DNA of 49,439 nt from Acidobacteriota bacterium (GCA_023410055.1 JAEYQK010000069.1:1-49439); one strand, 5' to 3'. Positions 31,675 through 40,302 are shown, counted from the first letter of the stretch. Notes: generated by a model from the letters alone, not told the origin. Program-made: numbers and translations.

Positions 31675-34511
31675 TGCAGCATTCGTCTCGTTATCTGGTC
31701 GGAATCGACTTCGGCACCACCAACTCGGTCGTGGCCTATATCGACACGCATGAGGCAGGTGACCGCGGCGAAATACGGACCCTTGCGGTGCCGCAGTTGG
31801 TCGCGCCCGGTGAGATCGGCCACGAACCCGCGCTTCCGTCCTTTCTCTATTTCCCGACAGAGCAGGAAGTGGACAGCGGCGTAGTGCAACTGCCGTGGGA
31901 CACGCGTCCGCAATCGATTGCGGGCGTGATGGCGCGCGACCACGGAGCGCTTTCGCCAACGCGCCAGGTCATGTCAACGAAATCGTGGCTCGCAAACGGT
32001 GCGGCTGACCGGCGCGCGAGCATCCTGCCGCGCGATGCGGAACCCGGACTCATCTCCCCTGTTGAAGCATCGGCGCGTTACTTGCGACATCTTCGCGAAG
32101 CGTGGAATCTGGGATTTGCCGCGGATCCAGAAGCCGCGTTGGAGAAACAGGACATCTACCTCACTGTTCCCGCTTCCTTCGACGAAGAAGCACGCGAGTT
32201 GACTGTCGAAGCAGCCCATCTCGCGGGCCTCAATAACATCGTTTTGCTCGAAGAGCCGTTGGCTGCGTTTTATTCCTGGATCTCGGCACACCGCGAGAGC
32301 TTGCACAACGAGTTGAGCGACGGCGACTTGGTCCTGATCTGCGACATCGGCGGAGGCACAAGTGACTTTAGTCTGATTCGCGCGCGCATCGGCGGCGACC
32401 AGGTGCAGTTCGAACGCGAGGCCATCGGCGAACATCTGCTGCTCGGCGGCGACAATCTCGATCTTGCCCTGACCCACGTCGTTCAGGCGAAACTCGGGGC
32501 AACTCGGCTCACCATGCGCCAGCGCCATGCATTGCAGCGTGCCTGCGCAAGAGCAAAGGAACGCCTGCTGAGCGAACCGGGACTCGATCGCGCTCCTATC
32601 ACGATTCTCGGAAGCGGCAGGCAGGTTGTCGGTCAACTCGTCACGTCGGAACTACTGCGAGGCGAGGTTACTGCGCTGCTGATGGATGGCTTTCTTCCAA
32701 TGACCTCGCTGAGCGACCAGCCTCGGCGCGGCAGTTCTCTCGGCCTGCGCGAGATCGGTCTTCCCTATGTCAACGATCCTGCCGTAACGAAACATCTGGC
32801 ATCATTCTTGAGACAAGCTGGGAGCAGAATACAGCGAGGGGACGGCGCTCCCGCAAGACCTGACGCAATTCTCTTCAACGGCGGCTTTTGCGATCCGGAG
32901 ATCGTGCAGCAACGCATCGGGGACGCAATTGCGAATTGGTTCTCGCGGCCGGGAGAGCAATGGCGTCCCAGGATACTGCGCAGTGTCTCGCTTGCCGGTG
33001 CGGTCGCCACGGGAGCCGCTCACTACGGGCGCGTGCGCCGGGGAGAAGGGCTTCGCGTCCAGGCCGGCAGCGCTCGAACGTATTACATCGGATTGCGATC
33101 CGAACAGGGGCTGCAAGGAGTGTGTGTGCTTCCCTCCGGAACTCAGGAGGGCACGAATCTTCTACTCGAAAACCGCCGGTTCGGCGTGCGGGCAAATCGG
33201 CCCGTGTCGTTCACGCTGTATAGTTCCCGCCTGCGGCATGATCCACACGGCGCCGTCGCAACGCTCGATCCGGAACAGGTCGAGTATCACGCACCTCTCG
33301 TCACCCTTTTGCGCTACGGCAAGAAGATGCGCGACGTGGAACTCTCCGTGCGCCTCAACGTGAGCTTCACCGAGGTCGGCACTATGGAGATCTGGTGTGA
33401 GTCGACTGACTCACCGCACCGCTGGCGATTACAGTTTGAGCTCCGCGGCGTGGAGACGCAACAAGCGGTTGAACCCGCACGCAGGCCCCCGGCGACAGCT
33501 AGTGCTCAGCAACGGCCAGCGATACGCGACGAAGCACTTGGCCAAGCCGAGCTTTTGATCCAGGAAGCTTTTGCCCAAACTAGCGAGAAAGACGCAGCCG
33601 AGGCTCTCACCGGCAAGCTTGAAGCAACTCTCGGCGCCAAGCGGGACGCATGGCCCATGCAGGTGATCCGCCACCTCGCCGACGCCCTGCTTGCATCTGC
33701 CGAAGGACGCAAACGATCGCCGCGTCACGAGGTGCGCTGGCTAAACCTGTTGGGCTTCTGTATGCGCCCCGGCTTTGGCGCGCCTGACGACAACTCCCGA
33801 ATGACTCAGCTCCGAAAACTCGTGAGTGCCGGCCCAGTGTTTGTGAACGAGACCCCATGCATGGTTGAGTTCCTCGTAATGCTGCGTCGCGTCTGCGGAG
33901 GCCTGAATGCGGCCGCTCAGCACGAACTTCACCGCAAGTACGTGCAACTGCTCAGGGCGAGTGCCGCCAAAAGATCGGCACGGCTCAATCCGCAGATCGA
34001 GTACGACACCTGGCGCTTGCTCGCCAGTCTTGAGCACCTCCCCGTGAATGTGCGCACGTCACTCGCAGGTAACGTCTTCGAAAAAGTGGAAGCCGGCGAC
34101 CGTCGCTGGTTCTGGCCGCTGGCGCGATTGGGAGCTCGCATTCCTGTCCATGGACCGCTCACCTGCGTGCTTCCGCCAGAGACAATCGCGCCCTGGCTCT
34201 CATCCCTTGTAGAGTCCGACGAGATTTCGCCCGAAGCGGCGTTCGCTATAGTCCAACTTGCTCGCCGCACTGGCGATCCGTCACGTGACATGCCTGACGA
34301 TCTTCGGAAAGAAATCATCCGTAAGCTCAAAGACTCCGGCGTCGTTCCCGAACTGATTCGCCCCATCGAGAAGATCGTGCCGCCGGATCGAGACGATGCG
34401 GTTCGCGCTTTCGGCGACAGTCTACCGAGAGATCTACCGCTTATTGCTTCGAACGTTTGCTTGCTCTCCATCACGGCCTTGGCGACGAACAATGCAGAGA
34501 TAGCATCGTGA
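31674..34511 (+). CDS. Long Hsp70-family ATPase with C-terminal extension (DUF3731-like)
   Basis: The 945-residue protein starts with a second Hsp70 core: GIDFGTTNSVVAYID, ICDIGGGTSDFSLI and LFNGGFCDPEI. A beta domain resembling that of its neighbour follows (about 470-600). A linker rich in Pro/Ala then leads to a C-terminal extension of about 320 residues (625-945) that is predicted mostly helical, with many Arg/Leu and conserved-looking phrases such as EVRWLNLLGFCMRPGFGAP and YDTWRLLASLEHLP. I associate this with DUF3731, found fused to Hsp70s beside DUF2760 genes. ATP binding is expected; function is unknown. It is the last gene of the three-gene operon, with the M20 peptidase 94 bases on under its own likely promoter. 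Confidence 0.92.
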   Translation: MQHSSRYLVGIDFGTTNSVVAYIDTHEAGDRGEIRTLAVPQLVAPGEIGHEPALPSFLYFPTEQEVDSGVVQLPWDTRPQSIAGVMARDHGALSPTRQVMSTKSWLANGAADRRASILPRDAEPGLISPVEASARYLRHLREAWNLGFAADPEAALEKQDIYLTVPASFDEEARELTVEAAHLAGLNNIVLLEEPLAAFYSWISAHRESLHNELSDGDLVLICDIGGGTSDFSLIRARIGGDQVQFEREAIGEHLLLGGDNLDLALTHVVQAKLGATRLTMRQRHALQRACARAKERLLSEPGLDRAPITILGSGRQVVGQLVTSELLRGEVTALLMDGFLPMTSLSDQPRRGSSLGLREIGLPYVNDPAVTKHLASFLRQAGSRIQRGDGAPARPDAILFNGGFCDPEIVQQRIGDAIANWFSRPGEQWRPRILRSVSLAGAVATGAAHYGRVRRGEGLRVQAGSARTYYIGLRSEQGLQGVCVLPSGTQEGTNLLLENRRFGVRANRPVSFTLYSSRLRHDPHGAVATLDPEQVEYHAPLVTLLRYGKKMRDVELSVRLNVSFTEVGTMEIWCESTDSPHRWRLQFELRGVETQQAVEPARRPPATASAQQRPAIRDEALGQAELLIQEAFAQTSEKDAAEALTGKLEATLGAKRDAWPMQVIRHLADALLASAEGRKRSPRHEVRWLNLLGFCMRPGFGAPDDNSRMTQLRKLVSAGPVFVNETPCMVEFLVMLRRVCGGLNAAAQHELHRKYVQLLRASAAKRSARLNPQIEYDTWRLLASLEHLPVNVRTSLAGNVFEKVEAGDRRWFWPLARLGARIPVHGPLTCVLPPETIAPWLSSLVESDEISPEAAFAIVQLARRTGDPSRDMPDDLRKEIIRKLKDSGVVPELIRPIEKIVPPDRDDAVRAFGDSLPRDLPLIASNVCLLSITALATNNAEIAS

Positions 34512-34605
34512 TCAGATTCAAATCGGCCATCTCGCAATTCGCACCTCGGTTTGCGATATACTTTTTCGTTTGTACTATGAACCTCAGACCTGCAAGGAGT
34601 GCACG

Positions 34606-35985
34606 ATGTCTTCCGCTGCTGTCAGCTACGCCCGCGAAAATAAAGAGCGGTTTCTGAACGAACTTAAAGACCTGCTGCGCATCCCCAGCGTCAGCACGCT
34701 CGATGAGCACAAGGGGGACATACAACGCGCCGCCCAGTTCGTTGCCGATGACCTGACTCGCATCGGCTTCGATCACGTTGAAGTTGTCAAGACCAAGGGC
34801 CATCCCCTCATCTACGCCGACTGGCTTCATGCCCCAGGCAAGCCAACGGCCCTCTGCTACGCGCATTACGACGTACAACCAGCCGAGCCTCTTGAAGAGT
34901 GGATCAGCCCTCCCTTCGAACCTACCGAGCGCGACAAAAACATCTACGCTCGCGGCGCGGTCGATGACAAAGGCCAGCTCTGGATGCAGGTGAAAGCATT
35001 CGAGTCGCTCATGCAGGCGCACGATGGCAAGCTGCCCATCAATATCAAAGTCCTGTTTGAGGGTGAAGAAGAGGTCGGCGGTGAAGCCGTCGCCGAATAC
35101 GTCCGTAAGCAGAAGAAGAAACTGAAATCCGACTTCGCGCTCGTCTGTGACACCGAACTGTTCGCGCCGAATCTCCCGACCCTCTGCGTTGGACTTCGCG
35201 GCCTTGTCTACACCGAAATCGAAGTCACCGGCGCCAAGACTGACCTTCACTCCGGCGTGTACGGCGGCGCAGCTCCGAACCCGCTCTTCGCCCTCATCGA
35301 AATCATCAGCAAGATGAAGGACGCCAACGGCAAAATCCTCATCCCCGGGTTCTACAAAGACGTGAAGCAGCCGACCAAAGATGAACTCAAGGCCTGGAAG
35401 CGTCTGCCCTTCAACGAGAAGAAGTATTTGAAGACTGAGGTCGGATCCAAGGTACTCACCGGCGAACCGAAGTATTCTGTGCTCTACCGCACATGGGCAC
35501 GTCCCACACTGGAAGTCCACGGCATACCGGGCGGCTTCACCGGACAAGGTGCCAAAACCGTCATCCCCGCCAAGGCTAGTGCCAAAGTCTCAATGCGGCT
35601 CGTCCCAAATCAAAGTCCCGACGACATCCTCAAGAAGTTCACCAATTTCGTGAAGAAGAACACGCCCAAGGGAGTCGAGGTCAACATCAAGGTCCATAGC
35701 ACCGGACCGGCGAGCGTCGTCGACACCGACAACGAGTACATCAAGGCCGCCAACATGGCCCTGAAAGAGATCTTTAAAAAGGATACCGTTTACACCCGCA
35801 GTGGCGGTTCCATTCCAATCGTCTCCGACTTCGCCAACGAGCTAAAGATTCCGTCGGTGATGATGGGCATGGGCCTCCCCGACGACAACATCCACGCCCC
35901 TAACGAGAAGTTCCACATCCCGAACTTCTATCGCGGGATTGAAACCGTCTGCCGCTTCTTCGAAATCCTCGGCGGCCAAGGATAA
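34606..35985 (+). CDS. M20-family metallo-dipeptidase
   Basis: The start at ATG 34606 follows AAGGAG; the in-frame ATG at 34570 adds 12 unlikely residues. The 459-residue enzyme has the di-metal ligands of the M20 family: YAHYDVQP (His, Asp), ARGAVDDKGQ (bridging Asp), FEGEEEVGGE (catalytic Glu and ligand Glu), DTELF and, near the end, NIHAPNEKFH (His). A dimerisation lid domain (about 190-350) separates the two halves of the catalytic domain. It has no signal peptide and should act on dipeptides in the cytoplasm, as carnosinase-like CNDP enzymes do. TATACT at 34557-34562 may be its -10 box, though a matching -35 is not clear. Confidence 0.95.
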   Translation: MSSAAVSYARENKERFLNELKDLLRIPSVSTLDEHKGDIQRAAQFVADDLTRIGFDHVEVVKTKGHPLIYADWLHAPGKPTALCYAHYDVQPAEPLEEWISPPFEPTERDKNIYARGAVDDKGQLWMQVKAFESLMQAHDGKLPINIKVLFEGEEEVGGEAVAEYVRKQKKKLKSDFALVCDTELFAPNLPTLCVGLRGLVYTEIEVTGAKTDLHSGVYGGAAPNPLFALIEIISKMKDANGKILIPGFYKDVKQPTKDELKAWKRLPFNEKKYLKTEVGSKVLTGEPKYSVLYRTWARPTLEVHGIPGGFTGQGAKTVIPAKASAKVSMRLVPNQSPDDILKKFTNFVKKNTPKGVEVNIKVHSTGPASVVDTDNEYIKAANMALKEIFKKDTVYTRSGGSIPIVSDFANELKIPSVMMGMGLPDDNIHAPNEKFHIPNFYRGIETVCRFFEILGGQG

Positions 35986-35996
35986 AAGTTGTTTAA

Positions 35997-36017
35997 GGAC
36001 GGGGCTCTGCCCCGTCC
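35997..36017. repeat. GGACGGGGC-TCT-GCCCCGTCC palindrome, copy 2
   Basis: Identical over 21 bases to the element at 26075-26095. It lies 11 bases after the M20 peptidase stop. A degenerate GGCGGGCA-TCT-TGCCAGCC dyad follows at about 36047-36070. Confidence 0.8.
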
Positions 36018-36121
36018 GCCTTTCGTAGCGTCTGCGTCTTGCCGGTCACGGCGGGCATCTTGCCAGCCGTTATTCACGAAATGCGCCCTCGCGTCCTTTC
36101 CCTTGACGCGGTTTCAATGAC

Positions 36122-36143
36122 CCGATGGCCAGATGGCCCGACC
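36122..36143. repeat. Period-8 tandem repeat, CCGATGGC variant
   Basis: CCGATGGC, CAGATGGC, CCGACC continue in eight-base register just ahead of the membrane protein start at 36162. They match the CCGATGGC unit inside the array at 28874-28910. Confidence 0.55.
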
Positions 36144-36161
36144 TTGATTTACCATCCCCGC

Positions 36162-36977
36162 ATGTCGAAACGCGCCCGCGTTCTGTTCATTTGTGCCGTC
36201 GTTTTTCTCGCCGGCCTCGGCGTTGCGCTCATGCACCGCATCCCCCAACCGCAGGACTACTTCAACTTCGCCGACCAGCGATCCTGGCTCGGCATTCCCA
36301 ATTTCATGGACGTTATTTCGAATGTCCCGTTCCTTCTTGCCGGCCTTGGGGGACTAGCAATCGTATTTGGCCGCCACAGCCGCGCATCATTCGACACTCG
36401 CTCGGAACGCTGGGCCTACGCCATCTTCTTCCTCGGAGCCACGCTCACCTGCTTCGGTTCCTCTTACTTCCACTGGAACCCGAACGCTTGGACACTTGTC
36501 TGGGATCGCCTTCCCATGACCCTCGCGTTCATGTCCATCGTCGCCGCTATCATCTGCGAACGCATCAGCATCCGTGCCGGCTCACTGCTTCTGCTTCCCT
36601 TACTCCTTATCGGCGCAGCAAGCGTTATCGGCGCAGCAAGCGTTTTTCTCTGGTATTTCAGTGAACTTCGCGGATCAGGCGATCTCCGCTTTTATCTTTG
36701 CGTCCAGTTCTTCCCCGTGCTCGTGATCCTGCTTGCTCTCTTAATGTTCGAACCCAAGTACACGCGCGGCAGTGACTTCCTCGTGGTCATCGGCTTCTAC
36801 GCCCTCGCTAAAATCCTCGAAGCGCTTGACCGCCCCATCTTCAACCTGGGGCACCTCGTCAGCGGACATACCCTCAAGCACCTCGCCGCAGCCATCGCAG
36901 CCGCGTGGTTCGCCCGCATGATCAAAAAACGCAAGCCTGTTCCAGTTTTCCGAACACGAATGGCAAAGACAGCCTGA
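36162..36977 (+). CDS. CREST/alkaline-ceramidase-like membrane protein
   Basis: The start at ATG 36162 is preferred because 41 residues of the longer frame read through repeats. The 271-residue product has about seven hydrophobic segments. It carries the scattered polar signature of the CREST hydrolase superfamily: Ser and His in SSYFHW, Asp in WDRLPMT, and two His in SGHTLKH. These would form a zinc site within the membrane. Family members are ceramidases, Per1 lipid remodelling factors and adiponectin-receptor relatives, and bacterial members mostly lack a known substrate. An 18-base perfect tandem duplication inside the gene (36609-36644) repeats IGAASV within one membrane helix. No Shine-Dalgarno is apparent before the start. 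Confidence 0.8.
   Translation: MSKRARVLFICAVVFLAGLGVALMHRIPQPQDYFNFADQRSWLGIPNFMDVISNVPFLLAGLGGLAIVFGRHSRASFDTRSERWAYAIFFLGATLTCFGSSYFHWNPNAWTLVWDRLPMTLAFMSIVAAIICERISIRAGSLLLLPLLLIGAASVIGAASVFLWYFSELRGSGDLRFYLCVQFFPVLVILLALLMFEPKYTRGSDFLVVIGFYALAKILEALDRPIFNLGHLVSGHTLKHLAAAIAAAWFARMIKKRKPVPVFRTRMAKTA
36609..36644 (+). repeat. Perfect 18-base tandem duplication inside the CREST gene
   Basis: ATCGGCGCAGCAAGCGTT occurs twice back to back, adding IGAASV in frame within a membrane segment. Exact identity of both copies suggests a recent slippage event or an assembly artefact. Confidence 0.9.
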
Positions 36978-36994
36978 CAGAATAGGTTGGAGAC

Positions 36995-37498
36995 TCACGC
37001 TCTGGTCAAAGCTCGGATCGTTTCGTGTGCCTCCGGATACTGCTCGATCAACGCTTCCCGCGAGCCGCTCTCGTAGTCGGCATAGTCGAATCCCGGGCTG
37101 ACGGTGCAACCCAGCAGGGCACACTTACCTCCCGGCATCAACCGCGATCCCTGCCACACCCCGTGGGGCACCACCACCTGAGGCCTCATCGCTTGCTCCA
37201 GGTCCGTGCCGATGATCACCTTTCTGCACGAACCATCCGGCCAAAGCTGCACCATTTCCACCGGGTCGCCCATGTAGAAGTGAAATATCTCGTCTGACGA
37301 TACGCGATGGATTTCCGAGAATGTTCCCGGCTCGAGCAGGTAATAGATCGCAGTCGCGACAGAACGCGGCCCGTTGTACCGTCCAGGCAAGGCCTCCGCG
37401 GGAAAAATCTGTTCTGAACGGTAAGTTTCCGCGTAGTAGCCACCCTCAAAGGAAAGGGGCACAAGGTTGAGTGATGACTTGAGCTGTTCAGCGTTCAT
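36995..37498 (-). CDS. Cupin-fold protein, DUF985 family
   Basis: The 167-residue protein is a compact cupin of the DUF985 (cupin_5) family. It begins with LVPLSFEGGYYAETYRS, continues with TAIYYLLEPGTFSEIHRVSSDEIFHFYMGDPVEM and QVVVPHGVWQGSRL, and ends with GCTVSPGFDYADYE. His and Glu residues within EIHRV-SSDEIFHFY and the PHGVWQ segment could bind a metal or sugar. The substrate of this family is not established, although some are thought to bind carbohydrates or nucleotide sugars. It stands alone, convergent with the CREST gene 17 bases away. Confidence 0.92.
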   Translation of the reverse strand: MNAEQLKSSLNLVPLSFEGGYYAETYRSEQIFPAEALPGRYNGPRSVATAIYYLLEPGTFSEIHRVSSDEIFHFYMGDPVEMVQLWPDGSCRKVIIGTDLEQAMRPQVVVPHGVWQGSRLMPGGKCALLGCTVSPGFDYADYESGSREALIEQYPEAHETIRALTRA

Positions 37499-37618
37499 GT
37501 CGAAGACAATACTACCTCAGCCCTCGGTCAGTTCTCCCACTCGCCTTCGGCCTGCAGCTGTCACAGCAGCCCAGGCACTGCACCCGGGCTGCCCACTTGT
37601 CGCGAACTACACGGGATC

Positions 37619-38371
37619 TCACACCTGGGCGGCGCCGCCGTCCACGAAGAGCTCGGCTCCGGCGACGAAGCTGGAGTCTTCGCTGGCAAGGAACACAGCA
37701 GCCTTCGCGATCTCGTCCGGCTGCCCGATGCGTCCGAGAGGAACGGTCGAGACGATCTGGTCTTTGAACTGCTTGCGCTCCGCTTCGTTTGAGCCGAGTC
37801 CATCGAGCGCAGGAGTCTCAATCGGCCCGGGGCTGACGACGTTCACGCGAATGTTGCGATCCTTCAGGTCGAGCGTCCAACTCCGGGCGAAGGATCGCAC
37901 CGCAGCTTTCGTCGCAGAGTATACGCTGAACGCCGCCATGCCTTTGATGGATACAATCGAAGCGTTGAGGATAATCGTGCCTCCGTTAGGAATCAGCGGC
38001 AGCGCTTTCTGTACAGTGAAGAGCAGGCCTTTGACGTTAGTGCCGAATATCTCGTCGAAGTGCTCTTCGGTGATCGAGCCGAGCGCCGCGAACTTGCCTC
38101 CGCCTGCGTTGGCGAAGAGGATGTCAACCCGTCCTTTCTCCTTCTTGATTTGCGCATAAAGTCGGTCGAGGTCGTCGAGCTTCGAGGCGTCGGCGCGCAC
38201 GGCCGTGACGTTGCGTCCGATAGTCTTGACCGCTGCGTCGAGTTCCGGCTGACGACGGCCCGTGATGTAAACAAATGCTCCCTCGGCGACGTAGCGCTGA
38301 GCTGTCGCCAATCCGATGCCGGTGCTTCCACCGGTCACTACTGCGATCTTGCCTTCGAGTTTGCCTGCCAT
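37619..38371 (-). CDS. Short-chain dehydrogenase/reductase (SDR)
   Basis: The start at ATG 38371 (MAGKLEGKIAVVTGG) follows a GGAGT site; the 84 extra residues of the longer frame cover the divergent spacer and the neighbouring regulator. The 250-residue enzyme is a classical SDR. It has TGGSTGIGLATA, a cofactor pocket with Arg in ITGRRQPE that suggests NADP preference, NAGGGKFA, the catalytic Ser in LNASIVS and YSATK, plus the PG-x-ETPAL loop after the active site. The substrate cannot be told. It is divergent from a TetR-family gene whose start is about 115 bases away, so that regulator probably represses it. Confidence 0.95.
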   Translation of the reverse strand: MAGKLEGKIAVVTGGSTGIGLATAQRYVAEGAFVYITGRRQPELDAAVKTIGRNVTAVRADASKLDDLDRLYAQIKKEKGRVDILFANAGGGKFAALGSITEEHFDEIFGTNVKGLLFTVQKALPLIPNGGTIILNASIVSIKGMAAFSVYSATKAAVRSFARSWTLDLKDRNIRVNVVSPGPIETPALDGLGSNEAERKQFKDQIVSTVPLGRIGQPDEIAKAAVFLASEDSSFVAGAELFVDGGAAQV

Positions 38372-38486
38372 TTGAGTGGTACTCCGTTCTGGAAACTTTT
38401 GAATCGCACGTTTCAGATGTGGCTGGCGTGATGGAAGTTTCAAGGATTTTGGACTGTGTGGTATAAAAGTGCATCTAAAAACAAAG

Positions 38487-39155
38487 ATGTCGATACAACC
38501 CAAATCGAAGAAGGGCAATCGCCAGCGGTCCACAACTCCAGCTCCATCGCACGAGGCTGCGACCGAATGCAAGATGGGGCGTCCACGTGAGTTCAGCGAA
38601 GAACAGGCGCTCGATGCCGCCATGCGCGTCTTCTGGGAGAAGGGCTACGAAGGTGCGACGCTCGCAGATCTGACGGACGCCATGGGCATCAATCGCTCCA
38701 GTCTTTACTCCAGCTTCGGAGATAAGCAGGAACTCTATCGGCGTGTGCTCGACCGCTACGCCTCGGGCCCTGCGTCTTTCATGAACTGCGCACTGGAGGC
38801 TCCGACAGCGCGGGAGGTTGTGGCGAAGATCTTCGAGGGCGCGGTGAAGGCACTCTCCGACCCGCACAATCCGCGTGGGTGCTTGACCGTGCAAGGCGCG
38901 CTCGCCTGCGGGTCCGAGTCGCGCTCCGTGCAGATAGAGACGGTGGAATTCCGCCGCCGCGCCGAACAGACGCTCGTTCAGCGCCTACGACGAGCTCAGA
39001 AAGAGGGCGACCTTAGGCGTGACTCCGATCCTGCAGACATCGCCAAGTTCGTCGTGACTGTGGTGAATGGATTGGCGGTACAGGCAGCCAACGGAGCTTC
39101 GGGGAAAGAGATGAAGCGCGTAACCGAAACGGCAATGCTCGGGCTCGGCTGGTAG
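38487..39155 (+). CDS. TetR/AcrR-family transcriptional regulator
   Basis: The 222-residue regulator has an N-terminal basic tail and then the TetR helix-turn-helix: REFSEEQALDAAMRVFWEKG, GATLADLTDAMGINRSSLY and SSFGDKQELYRRVLDRY. A helical ligand domain with the C-terminal TetR_C region follows. The longer frame begins at a GTG (38469), but a TATAAA box lies at 38462-38467, so that GTG would precede the transcript start. The ATG at 38487, or the one at 38574, is more likely. It is divergent from the SDR gene and probably controls it. In the spacer GAAACTT (38392-38398) and AAGTTTC (38435-38441) form a wide inverted repeat, but I would not call it an operator. Confidence 0.88.
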   Translation: MSIQPKSKKGNRQRSTTPAPSHEAATECKMGRPREFSEEQALDAAMRVFWEKGYEGATLADLTDAMGINRSSLYSSFGDKQELYRRVLDRYASGPASFMNCALEAPTAREVVAKIFEGAVKALSDPHNPRGCLTVQGALACGSESRSVQIETVEFRRRAEQTLVQRLRRAQKEGDLRRDSDPADIAKFVVTVVNGLAVQAANGASGKEMKRVTETAMLGLGW

Positions 39156-39220
39156 GAGGCTCGTCGAGCGTTCGATGCCGCGAGCCTGCCTCCATTGAAA
39201 ATGTCTTCTTCAACCTGTTG

Positions 39221-40141
39221 CTACTTCCCGGTCCATGGTGCACGGTCGGAAAGGCGATCCGTTGTGGGCCAGCCGCGCTCGGTGTCCTTCGGCAGAAAGG
39301 CCAGGAACGCGTTCACTGCGCGAATCGAGCCGCCCCAAATCTTGAACGCCTCAAACGTGACCAGTGCAGTGTTCGGACCGTACGAGTGGGTATCGCCGAA
39401 ATTCATCCACAACAGCACGGCCCCCGCTTCTTCGTCCACCGCCGCCACGCTCGGCTTGATGTCCGGATGCAGCATGATATACCCAGTCGTAATGTCGCAG
39501 TTCTTGCCGCCTACGCACCCTTCACCTGCGTACTTAACGCCATTCTCCGTCCGGTAAGCCTCTGGGCCGAACGGCGTTTTCGCCTTGACGAATCCCCCAA
39601 GCCGCAGTCCCTCGGTGTAAGACAGGGCCACGCGAATCAACTCTGCGCGCGACATCCGCTGGTCTGCCGGCGCCGGCTCGTTCATCACAGGCAGGGACGA
39701 ATTGAGATGAGTCGGCTTGTCTTTCGCATCCGCCGGAATGCGATACACCAGCGTTTCGATCCCGGAGACCTTCTGCTTTTCCACGCGCAGCACTGCCGAA
39801 CACACCACCGGTGTATCACCCTCGAAGAAAACGATGTGCGCAGCCGCGATCTGCCGCCTGACATCAAGGTAATCCTGCCGGAGTCCGCCCTTCCGCGTCA
39901 CGCTCTTCCACAGTCCATCACCGAGCTTGAGCTCTTTGGAATTCTCCGTGAATCGTACGTTCGCAGCCAGCGGTAACAGCGACGGATCATGGGCCGCAAC
40001 CGCATCTACGTATTGTGTGATCATGTCGCCGAGGCAAGCCCGGTCGCAATCGGCTGCCCGCGCGGGGACTGCCGTCGAGATCAAGGTCAGCGAAACCGCC
40101 ATTACGGCCAGAAACAGTTGAACCGGATAATTTCGTTTCAT
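39221..40141 (-). CDS. Secreted protein of unknown function (NTF2-like, DUF8021-like)
   Basis: The start is placed at ATG 40141 (MKRNYPVQLF), giving 306 residues. A signal peptide (about 1-28, ending VPARAAD) precedes a CDRACLGDMITQYVDAV motif. A segment with FTENSKELKLGDGLW, typical of an NTF2-like or DUF8021 domain often found in fungal and bacterial secreted proteins, comes next. A second, C-terminal half (about 170-306) has YTEGLRLGGFV and a Cys pair in GEGCVGGKNCD, and may be another copy of that fold. The function is not known to me. The start codon overlaps the stop of a histidine-kinase remnant (ATGA), and no Shine-Dalgarno is visible. The stop is close to that of the TetR gene, so the two are convergent. 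Confidence 0.75.
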   Translation of the reverse strand: MKRNYPVQLFLAVMAVSLTLISTAVPARAADCDRACLGDMITQYVDAVAAHDPSLLPLAANVRFTENSKELKLGDGLWKSVTRKGGLRQDYLDVRRQIAAAHIVFFEGDTPVVCSAVLRVEKQKVSGIETLVYRIPADAKDKPTHLNSSLPVMNEPAPADQRMSRAELIRVALSYTEGLRLGGFVKAKTPFGPEAYRTENGVKYAGEGCVGGKNCDITTGYIMLHPDIKPSVAAVDEEAGAVLLWMNFGDTHSYGPNTALVTFEAFKIWGGSIRAVNAFLAFLPKDTERGWPTTDRLSDRAPWTGK

Positions 40142-40293
40142 ACGAGGGCAAGTATATCGGAAGAGGAGGAATCCGGATGCCAAAATCCCCTGGCCGACGC
40201 GATGATCGTGCCGTTGTTGCGCAGCACGAGTCCACAGCCCCAGCCTCGTGTCTTTTCCGACTTGGTGGTGAAGAAAGGCTCAAACAGCTGCGG
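40138..40293 (-). pseudogene. Remnant of a histidine kinase C-terminus
   Basis: The minus-strand frame ending at the TGA (40138-40140) contains FEPFFTTK followed by a degenerate G2-like GWGCGL and then NNGTIIAS. In sensor kinases the F-box is followed by GTGLGL and a HGG-x-I segment, so this looks like the last 35 or so residues of a decayed kinase. Upstream there is no H-box or N-box, only the efflux promoter. The stop overlaps the ATG of the secreted-protein gene. The functional domain is gone, so this is a remnant and not a gene. Confidence 0.5.
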
Positions 40294-40302
40294 TAAATTG
40301 TA

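Noticed and set aside
34471..35547. 358-codon minus-strand frame
   Set aside because: Antisense shadow of the M20 peptidase and the Hsp70 3' end; the opposite strand has clear catalytic motifs.
36039..36161. Upstream extension of the CREST-like protein
   Set aside because: The extra residues derive from palindromic and period-8 repeats, while the ATG at 36162 begins a normal membrane-protein N-terminus.
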